Shown here: positions 11,250 through 21,898 of the stretch, piece after piece
Numbering within the stretch: position 1 is the first letter of the stretch
How the letters are laid out: every line of letters starts with the position of its first letter
Notes under the pieces: model-generated
The model's database searches: none
What the model saw: the letters and a program-made list of their open reading frames with translations, nothing else
Told to the model about the DNA's origin: nothing
Translations under genes and position numbers: made by a program
DNA from: Balamuthia mandrillaris
Taxonomy: Eukaryota; Discosea; Longamoebia; Balamuthiidae
Assembly: GCA_031835245.1 (NCBI GenBank)
Contig: JAVKOQ010000026.1
Location: 1 to 64,000 of the forward strand
Reading direction: 5' to 3'
DNA length: 64,000 bases

Positions 11250-11639
11250 CAAAAGAAAAATAGGATTTTGCTCACCGAACCATCGAAGGAAGAAGAAGGA
11301 GAGAAACAACCAGACGAAACAAAATCGATAGCCACGTCGGCAGAGAAGGAGCACAACGATCGAGAAGAAGTACAAGCCGTAGCTCATAACCTGTGAAAAC
11401 AGGGAGCAGAGTGGAGTGCAGTGGGAGAGGAGAAAGGTATCTTTTGTGTCGACGTCATAATGTCGACGTGAAAAAGACTAATAGGTTCGTTTTGGGCGGG
11501 TTTTCCACCAAATTTCATACTTGAAATTTCTCTCCTGAAATTCACCCAAAACAGAACGGACGTCATTCATCCCTTAAAAAGCTGATATCTGACGTCAACA
11601 GAAAAAAACAGAAAGAAAAAGAAAGCGGGTGGGGAGAAG
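11250..11639 (+). promoter_or_regulatory. Upstream region of TFIIH p62 gene with GTCGAC and TGACGTCA elements
   Basis: This region follows the methyltransferase stop. It contains two GTCGAC cores at 11448-11453 and 11462-11467 (both inside TGTCGACG), GGACGTCA at 11539-11546, TGACGTCA at 11590-11597, and three direct or inverted GAAATT/AAATTTC motifs around 11511-11545. The sequence turns A-rich (AGAAAAAAACAGAAAG) before the ATG at 11640. This looks like the promoter and short leader of the p62 gene; function is inferred. Confidence 0.55.
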
Positions 11640-12934
11640 ATGAACGGGGTGGTTGCTCTCGAGCTCAACGAAGGCGAGGAGGTCGTTCTCCAAAGCGATG
11701 CCAAGCACCAGAAGCGCGACGGCACCCTCATTCTCACCAATCACCGCTTGATCTTCTGCCGCGCCGCCACCAACGAAGTGATGGTCCAAATCCACCTCAA
11801 GGACCTGCACTCCCATTTCGTCAGCAAGTCGGCCGCCCCGCCGCTCTTCATGAAGGTCATGACAGAGGAGGACGAGCGGAGGCGGCTCGAGGAGGAGAGC
11901 AAGAAGAAGCCCAACGTGCGGGAGAGGACCACCCGCAAGAAGAAGACCTTTGGCCGCGTCTTTGAGTTCACCTCCCGGCTGGGTCCTGAGTCCGCCTTTG
12001 GGGAGAGGGACGGCTTTCGGGACCTGATCGCTCAGTTCGTTCCCCTTCACAAAAAGTTGGCGCAAGAAGCAGAAGCAGAAGAAGAAGTGAACAAGAAGAA
12101 GAGAACCAGAGAAGGGGAGGAAGACAGTGAAGAAGCTACGAAATTAGAGATGGATCTGATGCAAGTGATGGAAAAAGCAGAGGAAGAACAACAGCAAACG
12201 AAAAAGGCGCGCATGGAGGAACAACGACAAAGGGGTAAGCCCATGGTGGAGAGAGTGGGGGAGCAGGCCAAGTTACGGCTGGAGGAGGCCAAGCAGAGGG
12301 CTGCGTTGTTGGCGGGAAACGACACACTGCGGGCCTTGCACGACGAGCTCGTTATTTCTGGTATCATCTCTGAGGAAGAGTTTTGGAGCAGTCGTAAGGT
12401 TTCTCGCTTGCTTTCTTCTCTCTCTCTCTCTCTCTCTCTCTTGCCCTTGTTCTCTTCTCTTCTCTCTCCTTTGTTCGTCCATAACATAACTTTTTAAAAA
12501 AACAACTACAGCAAATGTTAGAAACAGAAGCACAAAGCGTTGCAAAACAACAACGTGGAATGTCCTCCGAACTGTTGGCTGACGTGAAACCAGCTCTAGA
12601 GACCTGCAACGCCGTTCACTACCGCCTCACTCCGACCGTCATTCGCCAGATCTTTGTGGAGTATCCCGCAGTGAAAAAGGCTTATGAGGAATGGGTTCCC
12701 GATAAGCTCAGTGAGACTGAGTTTTGGACAAAGTACTTTCAAAGTCAATACTTTCATAAGAGCAGAGGGGGCGGCTCCTCTGCCTCTGCTTCTTCCTCCG
12801 CTTCGTCGGGCCGTCCCAAAGAAGTGATGGACTCTTCGGTATATAGTGCTGATGAGGTGTTTGCTGGCTGCGCTGAAGAGGATGATGAATTGATTCAAGA
12901 AGGTGAGGCAATGGTTTAAAGAGAAACGCGAGAA

Positions 12935-12975
<41 letters not shown>

Positions 12976-14396
12976 AGACTTAACACTAAACTTTCCTTCT
13001 TTTGGAATAGATTCTGCACGATTAGGGGCAAAAGTAAAGCACGTAGAAATTACTTCGAACTTGGCTCTTGCAAGAGATACTCTCATCACTGATGTGCGGC
13101 TCTGCTACTCCTTTCCTCTTCAACTTTCTAATCTTTTAACTTTTCATATCACTGACAAAACCCAATATAAAAGGATGGCTATGGTAACGTGAGCGACTCT
13201 GTTGTAGGTCCGACAGCACCCAAAGTTTCGCGTGCTCTTACTCTCCTTCGTCGCTACAACCGTCATGGCGCTTTGGTTCTCGGCACGGATCGCTCTCTCC
13301 TCTCAGGTGGTGGCTCGTCCTCCTCGCTCTCTTCAGCTACCAACAACAGTCAACTCGCAAAACGGCTCCAAGACAAGATGAAAGAAGAAGAGGAGAAGGA
13401 GAAAGAAAAAGAGAAACAGAAGGAAGAAGCAAAGAAGCGAAGTACTTCTCCACCACCACAACGCAACAAAGAAAACGGTATTCGTGAAGGAGCAAAGGAT
13501 GGTGATAATCATAATCATGGTGCATCGCTAAACAAACAAGTGGTGCAGCAAAGCACTGAGTGGACAGAATTGGAGGAGCGCAAAGAGGAACAAGTCGTGG
13601 AATTAAACATCACCGACCAAAGACGGTACTTTGAAGGTCATACTTCGAGTGGGATCCTTGGTGATAGTGATGTACGCACATTTTCTTCTCTCTTTGCTCT
13701 TTCTCCCTTTCGTTTTTCTGTGTCTAACAATGAGAAAAAGAGCGAGAGCACGCCAGAGCAACTCTGGGAGCGGTGGAGCAACGAGCTTAGACACTGGTTG
13801 GAGGAGAACGCGCCCGCGCCACCTCCTCCTCCCAAATCCAAAAAGAAAAAGAAAAAGGATAACGAGAAAGAACAAGAAGAAGCATACAGTTCTTCAGCTG
13901 CTTCAGTTTCAATCAAACAACCTAAATTCATTCCTAGCCAAGTCGCGATGGACATTGTGTTGGACATCGGAAAGCTTGCCAAAGACAGAACGCATCACCG
14001 TAATAACAATAGCAGCGAACAGCAGGAAGAGGGAGGTCAGTTGGCGCACCAAATGGAGCAACTTTCAGAGGAGGACAAACGGAAGCTCTTTGCAAATTTC
14101 ACTCGGGCTAATGAGTTACTGCGGCACTTTTGGGGATCTTATCCCATCACCTCCAAAGCTCTCGCTGATAAAGGTTTCTTCTTTCTTCAATCCTTCTGCT
14201 CTTCTCCTCTCCTCTTCTCACTTTTGTTGCGCTCACCAAAGTGACGCGAGTGGCAAATTCGATCGGAAAACTGTACGATGACATCCAAAAGGAGCGTTTG
14301 CAAAAGAGAGGGATCTACGCCAAAGTGCTCGCACCAATCCTTCAAGCTCTCGACCAAGCTGTTGAGATGCGACAAAGCAAGCGAACACTGTTGTGA
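11640..14396 (+). CDS. GTF2H1: TFIIH core subunit p62 (GTF2H1/Tfb1 homologue)
   Basis: The N-terminus (residues 1-140) is the PH-like p62 domain: LELNEGEEVVLQSDAKHQKRDG, LILTNHRLIFC, then VFEFTS and FGERDGFRDLIAQFV. Two BSD domains follow: LHDELVISGIISEEEFWSSRK and VIRQIFVEYPAVKKAYEEWVPDKLSETEFWTKYFQSQYFHKS. The C-terminal half has VSRALTLLRRYNRHGALVL, a long charged Lys/Glu linker, and a helical end (LFANFTRANELLRHFWGSYPI; KLYDDIQKERLQKRGIYAKVL...ILQALDQAVEMRQSKR) as in p62. p62 is a structural subunit of TFIIH, used in RNA polymerase II initiation and nucleotide-excision repair; its PH domain binds TFIIE, XPC and activators. Introns at about 12398-12512, 12902-13010, 13070-13171, 13672-13760 and 14175-14240 carry pyrimidine tracts. 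The stop is 74 bp from the convergent unknown gene. Confidence 0.93.
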
Positions 14397-14470
14397 AGTA
14401 AAATCTTTTTTCTTTCTCTCATTCAAATAATAACAACAACAAAAAGAACGAAAAGGGTTCTTCTCCTCGC

Positions 14471-15398
14471 TTAATGATTTGTGGAGGAAGCAGCGGAAGG
14501 ATCAAAAGAAGATGATGAAGAGGAAGAGTCGTGATTCAACAAGTAATCGATGGTGAGTCGCTCCTTTTCGGGTGTGATGGGCCGAGAGAACCGCTGCTCC
14601 ACATGATTCCTTCTCGTGGTTTGTTCGTCTTGCTCGCTATTGGCCTCGTCTCCGCCATCAAAAGTACTTGATATGATTGGGCTCCTTCTTCTTCTTACTC
14701 TTCTATCTGTTGGTTCTGTTGGAGCAGTTGAATAGACTTCTTCATTCGCCTCTGCAAATGGACTGCTACATCTGTCTTCTGCTTCTTCCTCAAATACGTT
14801 GCTCAACGACGAACTTTGTCGAGAAGATGAAGAAGAGGAAGGAAGGTTAACGATTCCCTCGTTGCGGTATTCTCCTCTGGAACTTTTTCGTTTGCCCTTG
14901 CTTGTGGAGTTGTTACTGCCAGCTTGAGAGGAAGAAAGAGAAGTGGGGGAGGAAGGGCCTTCACCAACGGAATAGCTCTTCCACCGAAGATAAAATGTAG
15001 ATTTGTTGTTCTTGTTGCTTTTGTGGTGTTCTGATGAAGAAGAGTCTCTTTGGATTGATGTTATCAACATCGGTTGTTGTGGTGTTTGTTCGGAAGGACT
15101 AGAGGCGGAATGCAATGTAGGAGAGTTATTTGCAGAACTTTTCCGTCGTTCTCTTTCTGCGGAACTTTGTCTTTTCCGTCGATGTTTTGTTTTGTTGGCA
15201 GAAGTAATTGTTGATGCTGTGGTAGAGGTAGAAGGGTTTGTTCTCTGTTTTTGAAGGCTTTGTTGGGCGCGGATGAGTTTGGTCCGAAGCTCCAAGGTCT
15301 CTTTGGTGGAGCAGTAAGGGGCAGAGTCTCTTGGTTTCATCTCAGTCTGTGTTTTGAGTGTGGTTAAAGAGAAAGCGAAAAGCTTAGTTAAAAAAAAT

Positions 15399-15439
<41 letters not shown>

Positions 15440-15659
15440 GAAGAGAAAGAGAGAAAGGAGAGAGGCAAATACTTTGAAAGAAGAGGAAAAGGGGTTGAGA
15501 ATAGGAGAGACGATGGTCTGCACGCAGTGCTCCAGCTCTTCCATCTGTTTTTCCATCGAGGAGCATTGCGCTGCTGTCAGTCGTCTGTTCTTGGCGAGGG
15601 TGGCCAGTTGTATTACCTGTTGGGCTATTTCCACCGCCTTCAAAGGGAGAGCGCGAGAG

Positions 15660-15700
<41 letters not shown>

Positions 15701-16491
15701 AGAAGAGAGATGGGTTAGAGAGGGGAAAAAAACGCAGCGCAAACAAAAAAAAATGAAGATGAGAGAGAGCGGCGTACTTGATCGCAAGCAAAGGTGTATT
15801 CGTTGTCCTCTTCCTCATGAAGGAGCTGTGTCTCGCTTTCCACAACGGGCAGGCCATAGTTTCGCAGAGGCGCCGCGTCCTGTTAGGCCAACAATAACAA
15901 ATAATTTGGTGAAAAAGTGGAATAAAAAAGAGAAGAAAAAAAGATGAAAGAAAACGGAAAAATAAAAAAATAAAGGACGGAGTAAAGAAACATTCCAGAC
16001 TCCCCCCCCCCCATACATACCATGGAGTGAGTCTCTCTCTCCATCAAGGATGAAGAGGATAGAGAGCCGTAGCCTCGAGCAGCACTGCCGGTCGGATAGT
16101 GCTGTGGATGAAGCGGGTGCTGCAGTTGAGCCGGCGAGGAGTGATGACGAGGGTGGGGATGAAGAGGCCCATCCGGCGTGGTGAGGAGAGGGGTCGTTGG
16201 CATCGAGGAGGAATGCTGTGGGTAGTGCTGCTCCCCAAAAGAGATGTCGCGGCTGTTGAATTGAGGATGCGAGGAGGATTGATGCTGATGGGTCATGGTG
16301 TTTTGGTCGTTGATCAGGAGCATCCTCGATGGCGCATCCGTTGATGTTGGTGGTGGTGGTTGATGCCGCTGGAGGTGGTGTCGCGACAAGTCGTTGTGGT
16401 TGGGGATGTTTTGGAGGTCGTTGGTGCTGTTTGATCCTGAGGCTGGCGTCTGATAGGCGAATCCCCACCACCCCTCTCCTCCCCCAAACAT
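14471..16491 (-). CDS. Unrecognised Ser/His/Pro-rich protein with a short conserved-looking helical segment
   Basis: I do not recognise this protein. Four coding segments join in frame: exon 1 (16491 to about 16023) is rich in His, Pro, Ser and Gln; a small exon (about 15883-15780) encodes AAPLRNYGLPVVESETQLL; an exon at about 15638-15480 encodes QAVEIAQQVIQLATLAKNRR and MEKQMEELEHCVQTIVSPI, which is amphipathic and likely coiled coil; the last exon (15340-14471) has a basic, Ser-rich, disordered region with TRRNHVEQRFSRPITPEKER near the end. Introns hold two long (GA)n tracts on the plus strand, i.e. (TC)n in the transcript. Real splicing and ordered small exons argue that it is a genuine gene. 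It could be a scaffold or regulatory protein, but no function can be claimed. Confidence 0.7.
15405..15434. repeat. (GA)n microsatellite in intron
   Basis: A plus-strand GA run inside an intron of the minus-strand unknown gene; pyrimidine-rich in the transcript. Confidence 0.85.
15663..15697. repeat. (GA)n microsatellite in intron
   Basis: A second GA run in the next intron of the same minus-strand gene, again (TC)n in the sense strand. Confidence 0.85.
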
Positions 16492-17339
16492 TCCTTTGTG
16501 GTTGTGGTTGGTCTCACAACAACCTATCCCTCACCTCACCTCTCCTCTCCTGGGGTTGGTTGGTTTCTCCTTTTATGTGCCAGCACCCCAGCTGCTGTGA
16601 GAGAGGATTCGGTGACTTTGTTTTTTTTTGTGGTGGTGGTGGCGTGGTAGCCGAGGAGAGGTGGTGAAGCAAAGTAGTATTGAAGGCGACGCGAGGATCG
16701 TTATTTCGGGTTTGTTTGTTTGTTTGTTTGTTTGTTTGTTGCTTGAGGATCATGCACCGAAGCAAACAAAAAAATTGGAGATGCAGTGGGAGGAACAAGC
16801 AAGTAGTGAGGAGCAGGGGATGGGGAGTTGATGAAGATGAGGATGATGCAGGAGGAAACGTCGGGAAACCGCAGCGTCGGTGTGGGTGTTTTGTTGTTGG
16901 TCCCCAACAAAAACAAACTCTCGCAAAAAAACAATAATGGAAAATAATAATTAAAGTGGTTGTTGGGAGGAAGGAGACAAGAAGCTGCCTTGTTCCCCTT
17001 CCTTGGTGGTTGGAAAGAGAAGGAAGGGCAGCCAAGCGTGGTGGAGGTGTTTGCTTCTGGAAACGAAATAAAACAAAATAAAAATCGGAGTCCCTCTTTG
17101 AGGTGGTGGGAAAAATGTAGCGTTGGCGTCACACCCACTTGCTATCTGTTTTCTGCAGATTCCGCTGTCCTCTCATCCGTCTATTGTGTCGTCTCTCCAC
17201 TGCCCATTATCTTGCTCTATCTTTTGTTTATATGATTGGGGGTGTGTGTTCTGCTTTTTTGGGGTTTTTCTCGCTCTTTCCGACCTCGAACGTTTGTCTT
17301 ACAAGTTGTATACGCTTACGCCTTTGAGCTCTTACAAAG
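16492..17339. other. Upstream region of the unknown gene, with a TTTG repeat
   Basis: There is no convincing gene here. The region upstream of the minus-strand start at 16491 is G/T-rich on the plus strand and includes a TTTG tetranucleotide repeat at 16711-16741 (about seven units). Open frames are low-complexity and lack splice or domain support. It may hold a long 5' leader with introns plus the promoter. Confidence 0.4.
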
Positions 17340-17850
17340 GAGCTGCGAGTTAATTTTTTTGAAAGAGCCTCGCTCCGGAAGATCGCACAAGATTGAGAGA
17401 ACAGAAACTGAGAATCGGCTTCGTTTCCTAAATACAGGAAAATCCAGAACCGACAGAGAATTTTTCCGCAAACTGGTCTCCGCCTGTGGGGAATCCCATT
17501 CCGACGAGCACCAAGGTTTCCGGCCTTTGCAGCTGTTTGACTGACGCGGATTGGTTCAATTCAAACGCAACAATCTTAGGAACATGCCTTTTAGAGTACA
17601 TTTATCCATTTAAGGGCCTGCATGTGCCATTCTCAACCTGACTTTTAATCGAAATTTCTAGAAAGCCGGTTACACGACCTGGCGTTTCCCGGCTCCTCCT
17701 CGCCTTAAACTGTTTAAGGTATTGCGACCTGACACGTTGTAAGACAAGATAACGGGCTCGCAGATTGAATCAATCTGACGCGCAACCTATCCCGCTCGCC
17801 CTATCCCGCAGCATCTGGCGCCATCAAGGTGGGCGGGCTGCTTTTCTTCC
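17340..17850. other. Compositionally distinct non-coding block with clustered perfect inverted repeats
   Basis: This block lacks the purine/pyrimidine strand bias of its surroundings and has no convincing coding frame. It contains perfect inverted repeats with one-base spacers: CCTTAAAC-T-GTTTAAGG at 17703-17719 and CAGATTGA-A-TCAATCTG at 17761-17777. There is also the palindrome TTTCTAGAAA near 17655-17664 and an AGCCGG...CCGGCT pair nearby. It lies between the 5' side of the unknown gene and the 3' side of the cyclin gene. It may be a regulatory module or a structured non-coding RNA; nothing decides which. Confidence 0.4.
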
Positions 17851-17920
17851 TTTTTTTCCAAGAAGATACGCAAAATAGGGCATGAACGAAGAACAGGAAA
17901 AAAGTAGAAACAACACGGGT

Positions 17921-17926
17921 TTTATT
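17921..17926 (-). terminator. Candidate poly(A) signal of the cyclin gene
   Basis: TTTATT on the plus strand reads AATAAA on the minus strand, about 730 bp past the cyclin stop codon. It could define a long 3' UTR; not proven. Confidence 0.3.
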
Positions 17927-18652
17927 TTAAGCCTTGTTTCCGTTAAGGTGTAACACAAACCGGTGCCAAAAGAGATTGAGGAGAGATTCGTGCTTGTTAA
18001 AAAAAATTGGTAGATTGGTGGGCCTCAAACGAACCAGGAAGGGAGGCTGGAATGACATGAACAGCTCACTTCCTCCTCTGTTCTTTGTATCCAAGCCAAC
18101 TCCGAGATAAACTGTTCTTCTTTGCAAGCATCGTTGTGTCTCTCCTTTAAAAAAAAATAGCACTTCTCCCGAAATGTGTTGCATGTTCCACATGGAAAGG
18201 TCTCAGTCGAGAGAAGTAACGTGGTTGGTTTGCGTGCATGTGTTTTTTTTTTTTTTGGGCAGCTGGCGTTTGGTGCATTGCGGCTATGATGGTTTCGAGA
18301 AGAGAAGTTAGTCAGGATGTTGGAGGGAGGGAGAGAGATCAGTCAGAGAGAGCGAGAAGACAGCACAGAAAGAGAAGAGAGAGAACGTACAGGGCAGGCA
18401 ATTAAAAAGGTTTGAAAGTATGTACACCGGCCGGCATTATAGAAAAAGAGAATAGGCTTTCATACAGCAATCAAGGGACTAGTTCGTTTTTTCGGTCTTC
18501 TTCACGGTATGGTTAGCCACGGAAAGACTCTTTTCTTTTTTCTTTCTTTTTTTTGTTCTATTTTTTGTTTTTTTTTTTTTTGGCTTTTTTTTGGCTTTTT
18601 TTTTGTCTTTTTCTTTCTTCTTGCTGTTTGCTTTCTCGTTTCTTTGCTCGCT

Positions 18653-21600
18653 TCACAAAGGCATTCTTCCTGAAGAAGCATAAAAAGAAGAAGATGAAGA
18701 TGATGAAGAAGATGAAGACGAAGACGTCGATGATTGCAGAGGTAGTTGGCTCTTCAAACGAGCCTTAAACTCCAATATGTCCTCAGTGGTCAATCCAAAG
18801 CGAAAGTCAATGGCGGCCAAGAAGTTAGCCTCGTTTTGGACGATATAGCTCTTGGGAACGTTGAAGATCTTGGAGTAGGTGACGGTACTCACACTCTCAT
18901 CGCACCAGTACTTGACGGTGAGGATGATACTGGTGAGGAAGACTTCAAAGATGTGCTCCGCGTCCAACTTGCCAACGCTGCGGATGTATCGCTCCACATA
19001 GATCATGGAGGGCAGCAAAAAGTGCTTCATCTTCCAGGAGCAGAGGAAGACGTAGAGCACTTCGAGTGGCACTCGGATTTGTTCCTCCAGAGAAGGACCA
19101 GAAACTTCTTCGAGTTGGTCGTCGAGTTGATCTTCTCCGGCTTCATGTTGTTCGATGGCGTCAATGAATGCAGAAGAGGGAGAAGAAGCGCGAGAAGAGC
19201 AAGAAGCACAAAAGGAGGATTGAGGTTGCTGTTGAGAAGGAATCCAACAGATAGAATCTCCACAACAATAACAGACAGAAGCGTCATCCTCTTCTTGAAG
19301 AAAGTGCTGATATTGTTGTTGATGAGCAGCAGGAGCAGAGCGAGCTAGGCAAGGGGCAGAACGTGCTCTTCCGCTCTCGCTACAACTGCGAAGATGTCTC
19401 TCTCCAGAACCACCGGCAACATAGTGGAGGTCGTTGTTGCAAGGGGAGGAGGAGAAGAAAGAAGAAGGTGAAGAGTGCGCAATAGATCGCTTCTGTTGCT
19501 TCTTCTTGTGGTTGTTGGAAGACGGAAGAGGAGAGGAATAGAACCAGTTTCTCCTCGCCATCGTGGTGATATCCTGTAGGAGGCGAAGTATTTCTTGCTC
19601 CGCCCTCGGTGAACTGTAAAGACTCTTGCCCAAAGGAGAGGGGGAAGGAGAAGGAGAGACCCTGTAAGGATGCGCAGCACCATAGTGATGATCGCCTCCT
19701 ATCGCTCCTCCTGTAGCTACTACCACTGTCCCTCCTCTTTGCAATTGATGAGGATGATGAAGACTTGGTTGCTGTTGTGATGATGACAGCGAAAGAGGTG
19801 GCAGTTGAGCATAAGCAGAAGCTGGATGATCAGGGAAGTAAGGGTGCATCGATTGCTGGTCAGAAGGAATCGGTGCCGCCATCGCGCCTGCGTTGCTGCC
19901 ATAGAGGGACAGCTGATGTTGCTGAAGGTCTTCGAAGGCAAGGAGCATGGCACAACCCTCGTCATCGCTATTGTCATTGTAGGCGGAGTGACGACGACTG
20001 CGAGCCAACGAAGAAGAGGAAGAAGTGGAAGAACAGGCCTCTCCTCTAGCTTGCTGCTGGTGATGAGGATGAGTCGGTAGTTGTAAAGACGTCATCATAA
20101 GGTCCGAGTAAGGATTGTAGAAAGTAGCAACGGCCTCCTCTTCGTTACTGCTCGTCGCCATTTCCATCGCTCCTCCTCTTCCTCCTACTGCCAACGGGCC
20201 AAACATCGGTGCAAACGTTTCCTCGTGAGAGAAGTGGTAAAGCGATTGCTGAGGAGGGGCTCCTCCTCTGTGCTGATGTTGTCCTTGCTGTTGTTGTTGC
20301 AAAGAAGCAGCGACAAAGGCGCCGTTGTTGTCAAAGTCATCACAACTGCTGAAATACGTGTTGCTTTCTGGTTGAGAAGATGATGACAAGAAAGAAGCAG
20401 GATGGACTCCAACTCCACCCGTTGCCACCGCCAACGCGCTCTTTTGCATGACCTGTAACAGGCCCGCTGTCGTCATCATGTACCCCAAAGAAGACTCAGC
20501 TCCATTACCACTGTCGCTAAACAGTGGTTTGTTGGCAGCGAGTGGCCTTGACGAAGCCAGGTGTTGCTGTTGTGGTTTCATCGTAATATCGCCGCGCGAA
20601 GCGGAAGGGGCTGTAGCGGGTACGAGTTGTCGCTGATGAGGATGAACATGGGAGCCAACGTGCTGAACGTTGTCATCACTATCATCGTTACAATAGTACG
20701 CAGCATCATAGGTGCGTTGGTGGTAGCCACCGCTCTCGTTGCTATTGCTGTTGTTGTGAGAAGTCACAAACTCTAGGCTTCGAGTGCGCGAGAGGTTCGC
20801 TGTTGTTCTTGTTGGCGGCATGGGCGGCTGTTGCTGTTGCTGCCGATGAGGATGGAACGAGGCCAACGATTGACGGCTATCACTAGAATCCGCAAAGTAG
20901 GAAGAGCAACTACTCCTCTGCACGCCATCCATCTCTGCAGCAGCGCTTGTCATCTCATCCCTGATTGCCGATGATGACGATGAAGATGGAAAGCCGCCAA
21001 CATACATCGAGAGATGGCCAGATGCAGACTGATGATGCGGAGGAGCCGAACAGGAAGAGGGATTGGTCGTAGCAGACGCCACACACGACGAGGAGAAGAG
21101 AGAGGAGGAAGAGGAGTCGGGCAGAGCGTAAAAGGCGGAGAGGAGAGATGGTTGAGCAAAGAAGTAAGGAAAAGGGGGAAGCTGCTGTTGGGAGCTGCTG
21201 GCGGAGAGGTAGTGGTGGTGTTGAGGAGGTTGTTGATGATAGGAGGAGGCAAGGCAGCTGTACGGTTGTTGTGGTGCTTGTTGCTGCAGCAGTTGCTGCT
21301 GTTGAATAGGAGAAAGCACCGGACAGTAGGCTGAGTAAGGGAAGAGGTTGTATTCGCTCCTCTTCACAGACTCTCCCTCTTCCTTGTTCCAACGGCCATT
21401 GAAGTAACTGCCAGTGCTGTTGCTCTTCTTGTTCAGCGGATACTGGGCTGTTGACTGTTGTTGATACAGAGAAGAAGCTAGAGTAGAAGAATGACCGTGT
21501 GAGTGCTGCTGTTGGTGCCCGCTACCGTGGTTGTTGTTATTATTGGCGGCGGGGTCTGCGGCAGCACCAACAGCAGAGTAGGATCCGTAGTAAGGTTGGT

Positions 21601-21898
21601 GGTGGTTTTGGGTGCGTTGTTGCAACTCGTGTTGTTGGTGAAGCTTATTTTGAGAATGAAGCGGAGCCTGCATTGGAGCAGAGTGTTGTTGCTGCTGTGG
21701 GAGCAGCTGAGAAGAAGCAGTGGAGTTCCGCACAAAGGCACCAGATCCTCCCACTCCTCTTCCGCCTGCAGCTGCTCCTCCTATTGCTCCATAGCTTCCT
21801 GACAAGCCGTACAAGCTGCCACCGCTACCACCACCAGAGAAGGGCTGATGATGATGAAGAGAGGTCGTCGAGTGTTGAAGTTCAAATAAACTGGCCAT
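18653..21898 (-). CDS. Large Q/S-rich protein with C-terminal PHO80-type cyclin domain
   Basis: One uninterrupted frame of about 1080 codons starts at the ATG at 21898 (MASLFELQHSTTSLHHH). I preferred it to an in-frame ATG 72 bp upstream because that stretch is a lysine/threonine-coding A-rich leader like those before other starts here. The first about 900 residues are low-complexity: Gln, His, Ser, Gly and Tyr runs with scattered SP sites. The C-terminal domain (about residues 950-1060) is a PHO80/PCL-type cyclin box: VPLEVLYVFLCSWKMKHFLL, YVERYIRSVGKL, FLTSIILTVKYWCDESVS, TYSKIFNVPKSYIVQNEANF and LAAIDFRFGLT. Such cyclins activate PHO85/CDK5-like kinases. The C-terminus ends in a run of serines. 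The lack of introns over 3.2 kb is unusual here. Confidence 0.85.
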   Translation of the reverse strand: MASLFELQHSTTSLHHHQPFSGGGSGGSLYGLSGSYGAIGGAAAGGRGVGGSGAFVRNSTASSQLLPQQQQHSAPMQAPLHSQNKLHQQHELQQRTQNHHQPYYGSYSAVGAAADPAANNNNNHGSGHQQQHSHGHSSTLASSLYQQQSTAQYPLNKKSNSTGSYFNGRWNKEEGESVKRSEYNLFPYSAYCPVLSPIQQQQLLQQQAPQQPYSCLASSYHQQPPQHHHYLSASSSQQQLPPFPYFFAQPSLLSAFYALPDSSSSSLFSSSCVASATTNPSSCSAPPHHQSASGHLSMYVGGFPSSSSSSAIRDEMTSAAAEMDGVQRSSCSSYFADSSDSRQSLASFHPHRQQQQQPPMPPTRTTANLSRTRSLEFVTSHNNSNSNESGGYHQRTYDAAYYCNDDSDDNVQHVGSHVHPHQRQLVPATAPSASRGDITMKPQQQHLASSRPLAANKPLFSDSGNGAESSLGYMMTTAGLLQVMQKSALAVATGGVGVHPASFLSSSSQPESNTYFSSCDDFDNNGAFVAASLQQQQQGQHQHRGGAPPQQSLYHFSHEETFAPMFGPLAVGGRGGAMEMATSSNEEEAVATFYNPYSDLMMTSLQLPTHPHHQQQARGEACSSTSSSSSLARSRRHSAYNDNSDDEGCAMLLAFEDLQQHQLSLYGSNAGAMAAPIPSDQQSMHPYFPDHPASAYAQLPPLSLSSSQQQPSLHHPHQLQRGGTVVVATGGAIGGDHHYGAAHPYRVSPSPSPSPLGKSLYSSPRAEQEILRLLQDITTMARRNWFYSSPLPSSNNHKKKQQKRSIAHSSPSSFFSSSPCNNDLHYVAGGSGERHLRSCSESGRARSAPCLARSAPAAHQQQYQHFLQEEDDASVCYCCGDSICWIPSQQQPQSSFCASCSSRASSPSSAFIDAIEQHEAGEDQLDDQLEEVSGPSLEEQIRVPLEVLYVFLCSWKMKHFLLPSMIYVERYIRSVGKLDAEHIFEVFLTSIILTVKYWCDESVSTVTYSKIFNVPKSYIVQNEANFLAAIDFRFGLTTEDILEFKARLKSQLPLQSSTSSSSSSSSSSSSSFYASSGRMPL

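Noticed and set aside
16514-17035. Minus-strand open frame upstream of the unknown gene
   Set aside because: Low-complexity translation crossing a TTTG repeat, with no splice link to the main frame.
17545-17580. GGTTCAATTC resembling a tRNA T-loop
   Set aside because: The flanks do not form a T-stem, and no cloverleaf is possible nearby.
17927-18193. 88-residue minus-strand open frame
   Set aside because: No domain, and it lies in the expected 3' flank of the cyclin gene with an AATAAA within it.
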